NCBI GenBank assembly: GCA_002397275.1
Contig: DHAA01000100.1
Span: forward strand, 1 to 59,813
Reading direction: 5' to 3'
From: Thermacetogenium sp. UBA4966
GTDB taxonomy: Bacteria; Bacillota; DSM-12270; Thermacetogeniales; Thermacetogeniaceae
DNA length: 59,813 nucleotides
Numbering within the stretch: position 1 is the stretch's first letter; each line of letters opens with the position of its first letter. Shown here in pieces: positions 34,272 through 43,123 of this stretch. The notes beneath the pieces are model-generated. The model was given only the letters and a program-made list of their open reading frames with translations. It made no database searches and had not been told where the DNA came from. A program made the position numbers and the translations under genes.

Positions 34272-34924
34272 ACTCCAAGATCGTGATCGTCGACAGCGGC
34301 AGCGCCAATTTGAGGAGTATAGAAAAGGCTTTGCAAAAAGTCGGCGCGGAAACCGCGGTAACTGATAATCAATCCGTCATCGCACAAGCCAAAGGGATAA
34401 TCTTCCCCGGCGTAGGCGCTTTTGAACAGGCTATGACGATTTTGAAAAACAAGGATTTGCCGATAATATTGAGGGAAAGTATAGATGCAGGCATACCTTT
34501 TCTCGGTATCTGCCTCGGCTTACAGCTGCTTTTTACCGGCAGTGAGGAACGAAAACAGGCTGACGGTTCTTTTGCTCAAGGGCTAGACGTTCTGGCAGGT
34601 CAAGTAAAGCGTTTTCCGCCCGGATTGCCTGTGCCGCATGTGGGCTGGAATCAGGTTCTGCCGCGGCGCGGCCATCCGCTTTTTGCAGGAATACCTTCAG
34701 GGACTTATTTTTATTTTACTCATTCTTACTTTGTAGAGCCGCAAGAGGAAAAGGTTACGCTGAGCGTTACTGATTACAACAATTGCTTTACCTCGGCCGT
34801 GGCCGAAAAGAATCTGATGGGGGTGCAATTCCACCCCGAAAAAAGCGGGCCGGCCGGTTTACGGCTGTTAAACAATTTTCTTAATATTGTAAAAGATCCT
34901 TCTTTGCTTAAAGGGGAGGGATAG
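34268..34924 (+). CDS. hisH: Imidazole glycerol phosphate synthase subunit HisH
   Basis: The 218-residue amidotransferase has the nucleophile cysteine in FLGICLGLQLLFTG and the His-Glu pair in MGVQFHPEKSGPAG. The start, IVIVDSGSANLRSIEKALQK, fits HisH. It supplies ammonia to HisF, which makes imidazole glycerol phosphate and AICAR. It overlaps purF by 4 bases, so it is translationally coupled to the purine operon instead of a histidine operon. No other his genes lie in the window. Confidence 0.92.
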   Translation: MNSKIVIVDSGSANLRSIEKALQKVGAETAVTDNQSVIAQAKGIIFPGVGAFEQAMTILKNKDLPIILRESIDAGIPFLGICLGLQLLFTGSEERKQADGSFAQGLDVLAGQVKRFPPGLPVPHVGWNQVLPRRGHPLFAGIPSGTYFYFTHSYFVEPQEEKVTLSVTDYNNCFTSAVAEKNLMGVQFHPEKSGPAGLRLLNNFLNIVKDPSLLKGEG

Positions 34925-34926
34925 CT

Positions 34927-35715
34927 ATGTTGGCCAAAAGAATTATCCCCTGTCTGGATGTATTGGGCAGCCGGGTAGTCAAGGGAACCCGTTTTTTAGA
35001 TCTGCAGGATGTAGGGGATCCGGTGGAAAGAGCCGCTTATTACGACCGGCAAGGCGCCGACGAACTGGTATTCCTTGATATATCAGCCTCCGTGGAGGGC
35101 AGAAACGCCATTCTGGATGTGGTGAGCAGGACAGCGGATGCTGTTTTTATTCCCTTTACGGTGGGCGGAGGGATTGATTCGGTACAATTCATAGGGAAGC
35201 TTCTGCAAAACGGAGCGGATAAGGTATCTATCAATACCGCCGCTTTAAAGAATCCGGATCTGATCAAGGCCGGAGCGGATCATTTCGGCAGCCAGTGTAT
35301 AGTCGTCGCCATCGACGCCCGCCGCAGGAAGGCAGAGCGGTCGTCATCCTCCTGCTGGGAGGTGTACAGCCACGGCGGCCGCTACCCTGCAGGCCGGGAT
35401 GTGATAGAATGGGCTGTACAGGTGCAGGAGTCGGGAGGCGGTGAGATTCTTCTCACCTCTATGGATTCCGACGGAACCTTATCCGGTTATGATCTTGAAT
35501 TGCTGTCTGCAGTGGCAGGGGCTGTCTCCATACCGGTAATCGCTTCCGGGGGGGCGGGAAAACTTGAGCACCTGGCTGAAGCGCTCACAGTCGGCCGAGC
35601 GCATGCCGTTTTGGCGGCGTCTATTTTGCATTTCGGCGCCTATACTATCGCCGATATAAAACAGTACTTGAAGCGTCGGGGGCTGCCGGTGCGCATGCCG
35701 CCGGCGCCGGCATAA
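34927..35715 (+). CDS. hisF: Imidazole glycerol phosphate synthase subunit HisF
   Basis: The 262-residue TIM barrel has the catalytic Asp in RIIPCLDVLGSRVVKG (Asp11 equivalent) and the second in VVAIDARRRK (Asp130 equivalent). It has the phosphate-binding loops IPFTVGGGI and ISGASILHF-like VLAASILHFG. It splits PRFAR with ammonia to imidazole glycerol phosphate and AICAR. AICAR is a purine intermediate, also made by the PurB part of the fusion enzyme in this operon. The ATG follows AAAGGGGAGGG, two bases after hisH. Confidence 0.94.
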   Translation: MLAKRIIPCLDVLGSRVVKGTRFLDLQDVGDPVERAAYYDRQGADELVFLDISASVEGRNAILDVVSRTADAVFIPFTVGGGIDSVQFIGKLLQNGADKVSINTAALKNPDLIKAGADHFGSQCIVVAIDARRRKAERSSSSCWEVYSHGGRYPAGRDVIEWAVQVQESGGGEILLTSMDSDGTLSGYDLELLSAVAGAVSIPVIASGGAGKLEHLAEALTVGRAHAVLAASILHFGAYTIADIKQYLKRRGLPVRMPPAPA

Positions 35716-35745
35716 TGGTGAACTGCTTTAGCGGCAGTACCAAAA

Positions 35746-35763
35746 AAGTAATTTAAATTACTT
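35746..35763. repeat. 18-bp perfect palindrome in the hisF-purA gap
   Basis: AAGTAATTTAAATTACTT is fully self-complementary and lies 15 bases before the purA ATG. A weaker ACTGC...GCAGT hairpin is at about 35722-35738. Either may be an operator, a processing site or a small hairpin that lowers purA expression. It has no T-run. Confidence 0.45.
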
Positions 35764-35778
35764 AAAGGGTGATGCAGG

Positions 35779-37074
35779 ATGAAGGGAATTAAGAGCCTGG
35801 CAGTACTGGGAGCACAGTGGGGGGATGAGGGAAAAGGCAAGATTGTGGATTATTTGACCGGCAGGTTTAAGGTAGTTGCCCGGTTCCAGGGCGGGCCTAA
35901 CGCCGGGCATACAGTAGTGGTGGGAAACAAAACGTTTAAGATGCACCATCTGCCCGTGGGCATACTTCACCCGGGGGTCCTTTGTCTTCTGGGCAACGGT
36001 ATGGTTATTAATCCCGGGGTACTGGCAGAGGAATTGGACGGTTTACAGGCTTATGGGGTTGACACCTCCGGATTGCGCATCAGCAACCGCGCCCATGTGA
36101 TCCTGCCCTTCCACGAGGCCATGGACAATGCTCTGGAAAACCGCTGCGGGAATAAGAGGATCGGCACCACCGGGCTGGGTATCGGACCTGCTTATGCCGA
36201 TAAGGCTTACCGCCGGGGGCTGCGCATGATGGACTTTGTGACCTATAAGCGCTTTCGCTCCTGGCTGGAAGAGACGCTGCCTTTACAGAACTGTATCCTC
36301 AAAGAGGTTTACGGGCGCCCTGGTTATGACCTGGAAGAAATACTGGAAAAATTCTGTCCTCTGGCAGAAAGGCTGGCCTCCTATGTGGATGATGTTTCCA
36401 AGTTGCTGGCGGAACGCCTGGAACGAGGCGAAGGCGTCATTTTTGAAGGAGCGCAGGGGACCCTGCTGGATCTTGATCACGGAACCTACCCTTATGTTAC
36501 CTCTTCATCGACCGTGGCCGGAGGAATTCCTTCCGGTTTGGGTATCAGCCCGCATGCGGTGGGAGAGATCCTGGGGGTTATCAAAGCCTATACCACTCGA
36601 GTGGGAGAAGGCCCTTTCCCTACCGAGGAATTAGGAGAAATCGGCGAACAGATGCGTGTCAAGGGCGGCGAATATGGGACCACTACCGGCCGTCCCCGCC
36701 GTTGCGGCTGGTTCGATGCGGTTATCGCCCGTTATGCGGCGCGCGTTAACGGGTTTACCGGCTGGAGTATTACCAAACTGGACGTTCTCAGCGGTTTTAA
36801 AGTTCTTAAAATAGCCAATGCCTATGAGATCAAGGGGAATAAAGTTCTTCACCTGCCTGCTGATTTAGAGGATCTTTATCACAGCAGTTCCCTATATGAG
36901 GAGTTGCCGGGGTGGGAGGATGATATCTCCGGCATTCATCAGTTTGACCGGCTGCCTCCCGAAGCTCGTCGCTACCTGCAGGCTTTGGAAGACATCACCG
37001 GGGTAAAGGTGGCTTTAGTGTCCGTAGGACCTGAGAGAGAGCAGACATTTACCACTCCGGGCTCGTTTCTTTGA
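35779..37074 (+). CDS. purA: Adenylosuccinate synthetase
   Basis: The 431-residue protein has the GTP-binding start VLGAQWGDEGKGKIVDYLTG and the IMP-loop residues ARFQGGPNAGHTVVVG. The catalytic residues (Asp in GDEGKG and His in NAGHT) are present, and later FEGAQGTLLDLDHGTYPYVT and KLDVLSGF appear. It joins IMP and aspartate with GTP to form adenylosuccinate, which the PurB part of the fusion splits to AMP. Its ATG follows AAGGGTGATGCAGG. It is probably the last gene of the operon, 63 bases after hisF. Confidence 0.97.
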   Translation: MKGIKSLAVLGAQWGDEGKGKIVDYLTGRFKVVARFQGGPNAGHTVVVGNKTFKMHHLPVGILHPGVLCLLGNGMVINPGVLAEELDGLQAYGVDTSGLRISNRAHVILPFHEAMDNALENRCGNKRIGTTGLGIGPAYADKAYRRGLRMMDFVTYKRFRSWLEETLPLQNCILKEVYGRPGYDLEEILEKFCPLAERLASYVDDVSKLLAERLERGEGVIFEGAQGTLLDLDHGTYPYVTSSSTVAGGIPSGLGISPHAVGEILGVIKAYTTRVGEGPFPTEELGEIGEQMRVKGGEYGTTTGRPRRCGWFDAVIARYAARVNGFTGWSITKLDVLSGFKVLKIANAYEIKGNKVLHLPADLEDLYHSSSLYEELPGWEDDISGIHQFDRLPPEARRYLQALEDITGVKVALVSVGPEREQTFTTPGSFL

Positions 37075-37105
37075 TGATTGCTCAGCGACAGGCAAAACCT
37101 TTATC

Positions 37106-37134
37106 TTGCGGTGATCTAACTCTTTTGCTATACT
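37106..37134 (+). promoter_or_regulatory. Sigma-A promoter for gatCAB
   Basis: TTGCGG at 37106-37111 and TATACT at 37129-37134 are 17 bases apart, 102 bases before the gatC start. No T-box motif is visible between this promoter and gatC. The position, just after purA, suggests that it starts the gatCAB transcript. Confidence 0.6.
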
Positions 37135-37235
37135 AAAAGAAGCGAGGCTATAAATACCAGATATTCCTTTTCTTCCTACATAATTGTATATTATGCGTGG
37201 ATTTGAGAACGATTTTTGAGCGAGGTGGTTTAACG

Positions 37236-37520
37236 GTGAAATTGAGCAGAAAAGAAGTGGAACATGTGGCTATGCTGGCACGCTTGGCCCTGACCGGAGA
37301 GGAAATCGACAGGTTCGGAGCTCAGCTCGGTTCTATTTTGGCTTATGCCAAAAAAATAAACAGCATCAATACAGATGGCGTCGAGCCGACCTATCATGTT
37401 CTGCCGATTAAAAATGTATGGCGTAAGGATGAGCGGCGCCCTCCTTTGGCGCAGGATGATATCCTTGGCAACGCTCCCCGGCGTGAAGGAAATTACTTCC
37501 GGGTTCCCCGTATCCTTTAA
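37236..37520 (+). CDS. gatC: Glutamyl-tRNA(Gln) amidotransferase subunit GatC
   Basis: The GTG at 37236 follows GAGGTGG; an upstream GTG frame at 37197 is less likely. The 94-residue protein has the GatC pattern KLSRKEVEHVAMLARLALTG, and later LGNAPRREGNYFRVPRIL. It stabilises GatA and GatB so that the complex can amidate Glu-tRNA(Gln), and often Asp-tRNA(Asn). The next gene starts 74 bases after its stop. Length and motifs are normal. Confidence 0.95.
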   Translation: MKLSRKEVEHVAMLARLALTGEEIDRFGAQLGSILAYAKKINSINTDGVEPTYHVLPIKNVWRKDERRPPLAQDDILGNAPRREGNYFRVPRIL

Positions 37521-37593
37521 GCTTGCCGCCGGAGAGCGTCAGGCCAATGTCCGGCATAATCCAACAGTCAGGTTTAAAAAGGAGTTTTTGGCA

Positions 37594-39126
37594 ATGGAGA
37601 TATGTGAATTCACCGCTCATCAGCTGGCGGATTTGATCAGAAAAGGGGAAGTCTCTTCTGAAGAGGTCTCTAACGCGGTTTTTGAGCGGATTGACCTGGT
37701 GGAAAATGATGTGCAGGCTTATGTGACACTGCTCAGGGATAACGTTCTTGCTGAGGCCAGGGTGTTGGACAGCAAAATGAGGGAGGGGAAAGATGCAGGG
37801 CGCCTGGCGGGCATTCCTGTGGGGCTGAAAGACAACCTCTGCACAAAAGGCGTGCGCACCACCTGCTCGTCACGGATGCTGGAGAACTTTATCCCTCCCT
37901 ATAACGCTGCTGTTGTTGAAAAAGTGCATGATCAGGGAGCGGTGATCCTCGGGAAATTGAACATGGATGAATTCGCCATGGGCTCTTCAACGGAGTTTTC
38001 CGCCTTTTTCCCGACGCGTAATCCATGGGATTTGAGCCGTGTTCCCGGAGGTTCCAGCGGCGGCGCGGCCGCGGCTGTGGCCGCGGGCGAGGCGATCTGC
38101 GCCCTGGGTTCCGATACCGGGGGCTCCATCCGGCAGCCGGCCTCCTTTTGCGGAATTGTCGGGATGAAGCCCACCTATGGCCTGGTTTCGCGTTACGGAT
38201 TGGTGGCGTTCGCCTCTTCTCTAGACCAGGTCGGCCCTCTGACGAGGGATGTGCGGGATTGCGCTCTGCTGCTCAACATCATCGCCGGGCATGATCCACT
38301 CGATTCTACCTCTGCACCGGTTAAGATACCCGATTATACCTCGTTTTTGACCGGAGAGATAAAAGGTAAGAGGATCGGGGTGCTTAGTGAGATGTTCGGC
38401 GAGGGGATTGATCCCGCTGTGGCGGAAACAGTCAAAAAAGGGATCGCCAAATTGGAGGAGCTGGGGGCGGTCGTTGAGGAGTGTTCCTTTCCTCATGCAG
38501 ATTATGCGGTGCCTGTCTACTATATTATCGCCCCGGCCGAGGCCAGTTCCAACCTGGCTCGTTTTGACGGCGTCCGCTACGGTTATCGGGCCGGCAGCGA
38601 GGCGGGGACAGAACCGGATCTGCTGGATCTTTATATGAAAACGCGCAGCGAGGGATTCGGCCCGGAGGTGAAGAGGCGTATTATGCTGGGAACATACGCT
38701 TTGAGTTCCGGCTACTATGACGCCTATTATCTGAAAGCCCTCCAGGTGCGGACACTGATCAGGGATGATTATCGGCGGCTCTTCCGCAAGTTCGACCTGC
38801 TTGTTTCTCCGACCGCGCCCAGTTTGCCTTTTCCCCTGGAAAGTGAATTGGATGATCCCCTGGCCCTTTATCTGGCTGATATCTATACGATACCTGTCAA
38901 TTTAGCAGGCCTTCCCGCCATCTCCGTGCCTTGCGGCTTTGCCGGCGGTTTGCCGGTGGGGATGCAGCTGATCGCGCCTGCTTTCCAGGAGGGCGAACTG
39001 CTGCAGGCCGCTCATGCCTTTGAGCAGAATACCCCTTATCACGAGATGCGTCCCCCTGTACAGGGGGACGCTTCGCTCAAGCCCGCAAAAGGAAGTGAAT
39101 ATAGATGTCCGCATATGAAGCTGTAA
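37594..39126 (+). CDS. gatA: Glutamyl-tRNA(Gln) amidotransferase subunit GatA
   Basis: The ATG at 37594 follows GGAG; longer upstream frames lack a site and read through gatC. The 510-residue amidase has the Ser-Ser-Lys triad: Lys in GIPVGLKDNLCTKG, and serines in RVPGGSSGGAAAAV and SDTGGSIRQPASF. It releases ammonia from glutamine for GatB. The last 22 residues (starting RPPVQGDASLKP) are unusual. They are coded by a 24-bp palindrome at 39048-39071 and extra sequence that overlaps the gatB start by 22 bases. Confidence 0.96.
   Translation: MEICEFTAHQLADLIRKGEVSSEEVSNAVFERIDLVENDVQAYVTLLRDNVLAEARVLDSKMREGKDAGRLAGIPVGLKDNLCTKGVRTTCSSRMLENFIPPYNAAVVEKVHDQGAVILGKLNMDEFAMGSSTEFSAFFPTRNPWDLSRVPGGSSGGAAAAVAAGEAICALGSDTGGSIRQPASFCGIVGMKPTYGLVSRYGLVAFASSLDQVGPLTRDVRDCALLLNIIAGHDPLDSTSAPVKIPDYTSFLTGEIKGKRIGVLSEMFGEGIDPAVAETVKKGIAKLEELGAVVEECSFPHADYAVPVYYIIAPAEASSNLARFDGVRYGYRAGSEAGTEPDLLDLYMKTRSEGFGPEVKRRIMLGTYALSSGYYDAYYLKALQVRTLIRDDYRRLFRKFDLLVSPTAPSLPFPLESELDDPLALYLADIYTIPVNLAGLPAISVPCGFAGGLPVGMQLIAPAFQEGELLQAAHAFEQNTPYHEMRPPVQGDASLKPAKGSEYRCPHMKL
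39048..39071. repeat. 24-bp perfect palindrome inside the gatA end
   Basis: GCGTCCCCCTGT followed by its exact reverse complement gives a fully self-complementary block, GC-rich and able to form a strong hairpin. It lies 34 bases before the gatB ATG and codes for RPPVQGD near the GatA C-terminus. It looks like a REP/small mobile palindrome that landed in frame. Confidence 0.6.
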
Positions 39127-40535
39127 TCGGGTTGGAGGTGCATGTGGAGCTGCTCACCAGGACCAAGGCCTTCTGTTCCTGTCCCAACGAGTTCGGCAGC
39201 GAGCCTAATACCAATGTTTGCCCCGTCTGCCTGGCCTTGCCGGGGGTGCTCCCTGTTTTGAACCGCTCCCTGCTGAAATACGCCGTAGAGGCGGGACTGG
39301 CCTTGAATTGTGAGATAGCTTCATTCTGCAAGTTTGATCGCAAGAACTATTTCTATCCGGATCTGCCCAAGGCCTATCAGATATCCCAGTATGACCTGCC
39401 CTTATGCCGTAACGGCTACCTGGACCTGGAGGCCGGGGGGGGCGTGCGCAGGGTGGGGATCACCAGGGTGCATATGGAGGAGGACGCCGGTAAACTCCTG
39501 CATAGCGAGGGAGACGCCGGTTACTCCCTGGTTGACTTGAACAGAGCGGGTGTCCCGCTGCTGGAGATTGTAACTGAACCGGATCTGCGTACACCGCGGG
39601 AAGCGCACCTCTTTTTAGAAAAATTGAAGCAAATACTCCGCTACCTGGATGTTTCCGACTGTAAGATGGAGGAGGGTTCCCTGCGCTGTGATACCAACAT
39701 CTCTCTCCGTACCGCGGGAAGCGGCGTCTTGAATACCAAGGTGGAGATCAAGAATATAAGCTCCTTCCGGGCGGTAGAGCGTGCCCTGGATAGTGAGATA
39801 GCCAGGCAGCGCCGTCTTTATGAAGCGGGCGGAAGGGTAGAGCAGGAAACCCGCGCCTGGAATGAGGAAACCGGCGGAACATTGGTGATGAGGACTAAGG
39901 AAACAGCCTCGGATTATAGGTATTTCCCTGATCCTGATCTGCCCCCTATTGTTTTGGATGAGCAGATGGTGGATCGGATCAGAGAAGGGCTGCCGGAATT
40001 GCCCGAGGCTCGCCGGCGGCGCTTTATAGAAGAATTCGGGCTTCCTGCTTATGACGCCGAAATTCTGACCGCTTCCCGGGATTTGGCCGATTATTTTGAA
40101 GAGTGCATCAAGTGTTACCATGACCCCAAGAGGGTCGGCAACTGGGTGATGGTGGAGCTTCTGCGCCTGCTCAACGCCAACAATATAGATATCAGGGAAT
40201 CGAAAGTGCCTCCGTCGCATCTGGCAGAGCTGCTCATACTCATGGATAAGGGCGCGATCAGCGGCAAGATTGCCAAAACTGTTTTTGAAGAGATGTTTGC
40301 CCGCGGGAAAGGAGCGGCAGAGGTCGTTGAGGAGAAGGGTCTTCTTCAGATCAGCGACGAGGAGGCGCTTGCCGCAATCATTGATGGGGTGATTGCCGCT
40401 CACCCGCAGGTTGTTGAGGATTACCGCAGCGGCACGAAAAAGGCATTGGGATTTTTGGTAGGACAGGTGATGAAACAGACGCAGGGGAAAGCCAACCCCA
40501 AGATAGTCAATAAGCTGTTTTCAGCCAAATTATAA
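39105..40535 (+). CDS. gatB: Glutamyl-tRNA(Gln) amidotransferase subunit GatB
   Basis: The 476-residue protein has the GatB signature EAVIGLEVHVELLTRTKAFC and CPVCLALPGVLPVLNR, then LVDLNRAGVPLLEIVTEPD and the helical YqeY-like tail (ISGKIAKTVFEEMFARGKGA). It activates the Glu side chain on tRNA with ATP and accepts ammonia from GatA. The ATG at 39105 is inside the gatA end, after AAAAGGAAGTG. The zinc cysteine set CSCPNE...CPVC is kept. Confidence 0.96.
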   Translation: MSAYEAVIGLEVHVELLTRTKAFCSCPNEFGSEPNTNVCPVCLALPGVLPVLNRSLLKYAVEAGLALNCEIASFCKFDRKNYFYPDLPKAYQISQYDLPLCRNGYLDLEAGGGVRRVGITRVHMEEDAGKLLHSEGDAGYSLVDLNRAGVPLLEIVTEPDLRTPREAHLFLEKLKQILRYLDVSDCKMEEGSLRCDTNISLRTAGSGVLNTKVEIKNISSFRAVERALDSEIARQRRLYEAGGRVEQETRAWNEETGGTLVMRTKETASDYRYFPDPDLPPIVLDEQMVDRIREGLPELPEARRRRFIEEFGLPAYDAEILTASRDLADYFEECIKCYHDPKRVGNWVMVELLRLLNANNIDIRESKVPPSHLAELLILMDKGAISGKIAKTVFEEMFARGKGAAEVVEEKGLLQISDEEALAAIIDGVIAAHPQVVEDYRSGTKKALGFLVGQVMKQTQGKANPKIVNKLFSAKL

Positions 40536-40609
40536 AACAGAATACAACCTTTCTAACCGGATTTTAATCACCGGGCAGTTCGGCAGTTGCGTAAAGGAGT
40601 TCATATATA

Positions 40610-42022
40610 ATGAAGGGAATTAAACTGACTTCTACTATTCTGCTGTCAAAGATTATTATTAAGGGTTTGAGAATGATCAAACGCGGCGGAACATCACTTC
40701 CGGGCAAGATTGCCAATAAACTGTGCCCCGGTATTTTGAAGGATATTGCCTCTAACTTTTATATCATCATGGTTACCGGGACGAATGGGAAGACCACGAC
40801 ATCCCGCATCATTGAACAAATACTGAAGGAAACGGGAACTTCCTATATTGCCAACAGATCAGGTGCTAACCTGCTCAGCGGTATTACTACGACATTTCTG
40901 CAGTCTGTAAATCTGCATGGCCGCTCCTCTGTCTCCACGGCCTTGATTGAGATTGATGAGGCCGCCTTTAAGGCGGTCACCGTTTTTTTAGAGCCGGACA
41001 TCCTTGTCGTCACTAATTTTTTTCGGGATCAGCTGGACCGCTACGGGGAGCTTTATAGCACCCTGAAGGACGTTGCCGCAGGCATCTCCAAGACTCGGAA
41101 AACCCGTTTGATTCTCAACGCGGATGATTCCCTCTGCGTCTCTCTGGCAAGAGACTCCCAAAAGAGCGTTATCTATTATGGTTTCGCGCCGGAGGCCTAT
41201 CTCGATGCAAAAGCGTCGGAGAATGCAGATGCTTCCTATTGCCTGTATTGCCAAACAAAATACACATATACCAACAAGGTTTACGGTCATTTAGGCGGTT
41301 TTGCCTGTCCCGGCTGCGGCTACCGCAAGCCGGATTGCCACGTGGTCTGTACCCAAGTCGAGGCGATAACCGGCAGCCATTCCGTAATCCGCTTCACTGT
41401 TGACGACGGCTTGCTGCCTTCCTGCGACGGCCGCAATGCATATACTGCCAAGATCAACCTGCCGGGGCTGTATAATATTTATAATTCTCTGGCCGCCATT
41501 TCCTGCGGGGTGTCCCTCGGCATCTCCATGGATAAGATCCTGTATGCTCTGGCCTCTTTTGAAAACGGCTTTGGCAGGATGGAGACGATCAAGGCGCGGG
41601 ATAGGGAGTTGAAAGTCATTCTTGTCAAGAATCCTGCCGGCTTCAATCAGGTGCTCGATTATTTGGTCACAGACGAGCAGACGATGCGCCTCGCTTTCGC
41701 CATTAATGACAATCTGGCGGACGGAACGGATGTATCCTGGTTATGGGATGTTAATTTTGAAAAGCTTTCGGCTGCGGCGGAGCGGATAGACGGTCTGTTT
41801 GTTTCCGGGATTAGAGCCGAGGATATGGCGCTGCGCTTAAAATATGCCGGGCTGGACACCAAAAAAATAGAGCTAATCAAGGATTATGGCGCATTAATCG
41901 AGAAAGGTCTGTCCTCGATGAAAGAGGGGGAGACATTCTATTTGTTGCCGACCTACACCGCTCTGCTGGATATGCGGAAATTCCTGAAAAAGAAATTCAA
42001 TTTAAAGGAGTTCTGGCAATAG
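40610..42022 (+). CDS. murT: Lipid II isoglutaminyl synthase subunit MurT
   Basis: The 470-residue protein is a Mur-ligase-like enzyme. Its P-loop is IIMVTGTNGKTTTSRII (residues about 52-68), and central motifs ALIEIDEAAF and VVTNFFRDQLDRYGEL follow. A Cys4 ribbon (YCLYCQTKY...FACPGCGYRK) is inserted as in MurT. The C-terminal DUF1727 part contains VKNPAGFNQVLDYL. With GatD it amidates the D-glutamate of lipid II in the Gram-positive wall. The ATG follows AAAGGAG. The partner gene starts 2 bases after its stop. Confidence 0.94.
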   Translation: MKGIKLTSTILLSKIIIKGLRMIKRGGTSLPGKIANKLCPGILKDIASNFYIIMVTGTNGKTTTSRIIEQILKETGTSYIANRSGANLLSGITTTFLQSVNLHGRSSVSTALIEIDEAAFKAVTVFLEPDILVVTNFFRDQLDRYGELYSTLKDVAAGISKTRKTRLILNADDSLCVSLARDSQKSVIYYGFAPEAYLDAKASENADASYCLYCQTKYTYTNKVYGHLGGFACPGCGYRKPDCHVVCTQVEAITGSHSVIRFTVDDGLLPSCDGRNAYTAKINLPGLYNIYNSLAAISCGVSLGISMDKILYALASFENGFGRMETIKARDRELKVILVKNPAGFNQVLDYLVTDEQTMRLAFAINDNLADGTDVSWLWDVNFEKLSAAAERIDGLFVSGIRAEDMALRLKYAGLDTKKIELIKDYGALIEKGLSSMKEGETFYLLPTYTALLDMRKFLKKKFNLKEFWQ

Positions 42023-42024
42023 CT

Positions 42025-42771
42025 ATGTACGAGTTAACACTGTGCCACCTTTACCCCGACCTGTTGAATTTATATGGCGATCGCGGCAATATCATCGCTC
42101 TGCGCAGGCGCGCCCAGTGGCGCGGCATCCGTATGCATGTAGTTCCCGTGACTCTGGGCGACGCTTTCCAGGCGCAAAACTATAATATAGTTTTTTTAGG
42201 GGGCGGGCAGAGCTATGAGCAGGAGATCATCCAAAAGGACCTGATCAGCCAAAAGGGAAATGAGATTAAAGAGGCGATTGAGGCAGGCAGAGTGTTTATC
42301 TGCATCTGCGGAGGCTACCAGCTCATGGGAAAATTTTATCGAACTGCGGAGGGCAGGGATGTGCAATTTCTGGATGCCCTGAACCTCTGGACCGTCGAAG
42401 GTGAAGACCGCATGATCGGAAATCTGTTGTTTGAATGCGATTTCTTAAAGGACGGCGGGGGGGACCATCGAATTATCGGTTTTGAAAATCACGCCGGGAG
42501 GACCTATCTTGGCAAAGGGATAACACCGCTGGGAAAAGTCATAGCAGGCTTCGGCAATAATGGCGAAGACGGTTTTGAGGGCGCCCGTTACAAAAATGTG
42601 TTCTGTTCATATTCTCACGGAAGCCTCTTGCCTAAGAACCCCAGGCTGACGGATTATTTGCTTTTGACCGCCCTGCAGGAAAAATATAAAGACATAGAAA
42701 CACTCTCCCCTTTAGACGACTGCTTAGAAAACAAGGCGCATGATACTATGATCAAGCGAGTCTCCGGCTGA
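42025..42771 (+). CDS. gatD: Lipid II isoglutaminyl synthase glutaminase subunit GatD
   Basis: The 248-residue amidotransferase has NLYGDRGNIIALRRRAQWRG near the start, the nucleophile cysteine in FICICGGYQLMGKFY, and the final catalytic histidine in SYSHGSLLPKNPRLTDYL. It releases ammonia from glutamine for MurT. The gene pair is standard in Gram-positive bacteria and supports a Firmicute host. Confidence 0.95.
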   Translation: MYELTLCHLYPDLLNLYGDRGNIIALRRRAQWRGIRMHVVPVTLGDAFQAQNYNIVFLGGGQSYEQEIIQKDLISQKGNEIKEAIEAGRVFICICGGYQLMGKFYRTAEGRDVQFLDALNLWTVEGEDRMIGNLLFECDFLKDGGGDHRIIGFENHAGRTYLGKGITPLGKVIAGFGNNGEDGFEGARYKNVFCSYSHGSLLPKNPRLTDYLLLTALQEKYKDIETLSPLDDCLENKAHDTMIKRVSG

Positions 42772-43056
42772 TGTTTCGGGTTTTATGTTAAAAGGCTTTC
42801 GGGCATCGTTATTATAACTAGATAACAAATATAAACAATAGATGCAGTTGTTGGGGTAATGTGCAATTGACTTACGTTATATTTTATGTTACCTTTACTT
42901 CAGCTAATATTAGGGAGTGTATGGATGTCGGTCATTCTATAAGGATTATAGTTTAGAAAATGCAAAATGAGCAGCCCTGCTGCTTTTGTTTGTGTTGTAA
43001 TAAACTGCCTTACAGACTGAATGTACATCCATTTGTTGATAATGGTGTAATCCTGT
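42772..43056. other. Gap before methyltransferase; no gene seen
   Basis: AT-rich sequence without a supported gene. A TTGACT near 42867 could be a -35, but the matching -10 (TACCTT, 17 bases away) is poor. No strong terminator follows gatD. The right edge leads into the hairpin at 43057-43083, so this stretch may be the leader of the methyltransferase mRNA. Confidence 0.3.
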
Positions 43057-43083
43057 GGCGCAGTTATATACTGTGCCTTTTTT
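43057..43083 (+). terminator. Terminator hairpin in methyltransferase leader
   Basis: GGCGCAGT pairs with ACTGTGCC (one G-T pair) around TATAT and is followed by T6. It lies 41 bases upstream of the methyltransferase ATG and downstream of the gap, so it can act as an attenuator. Resistance-type methyltransferase genes often have such leaders; that link is inference. Confidence 0.7.
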
Positions 43084-43123
43084 ATTTCTTTCTGTAGGGC
43101 GAAAATCAGAAAGGAAGAATACC

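Noticed and set aside
37075..37235. T-box leader before gatCAB
   Set aside because: No T-box sequence or specifier stem is visible; only a simple promoter is seen.
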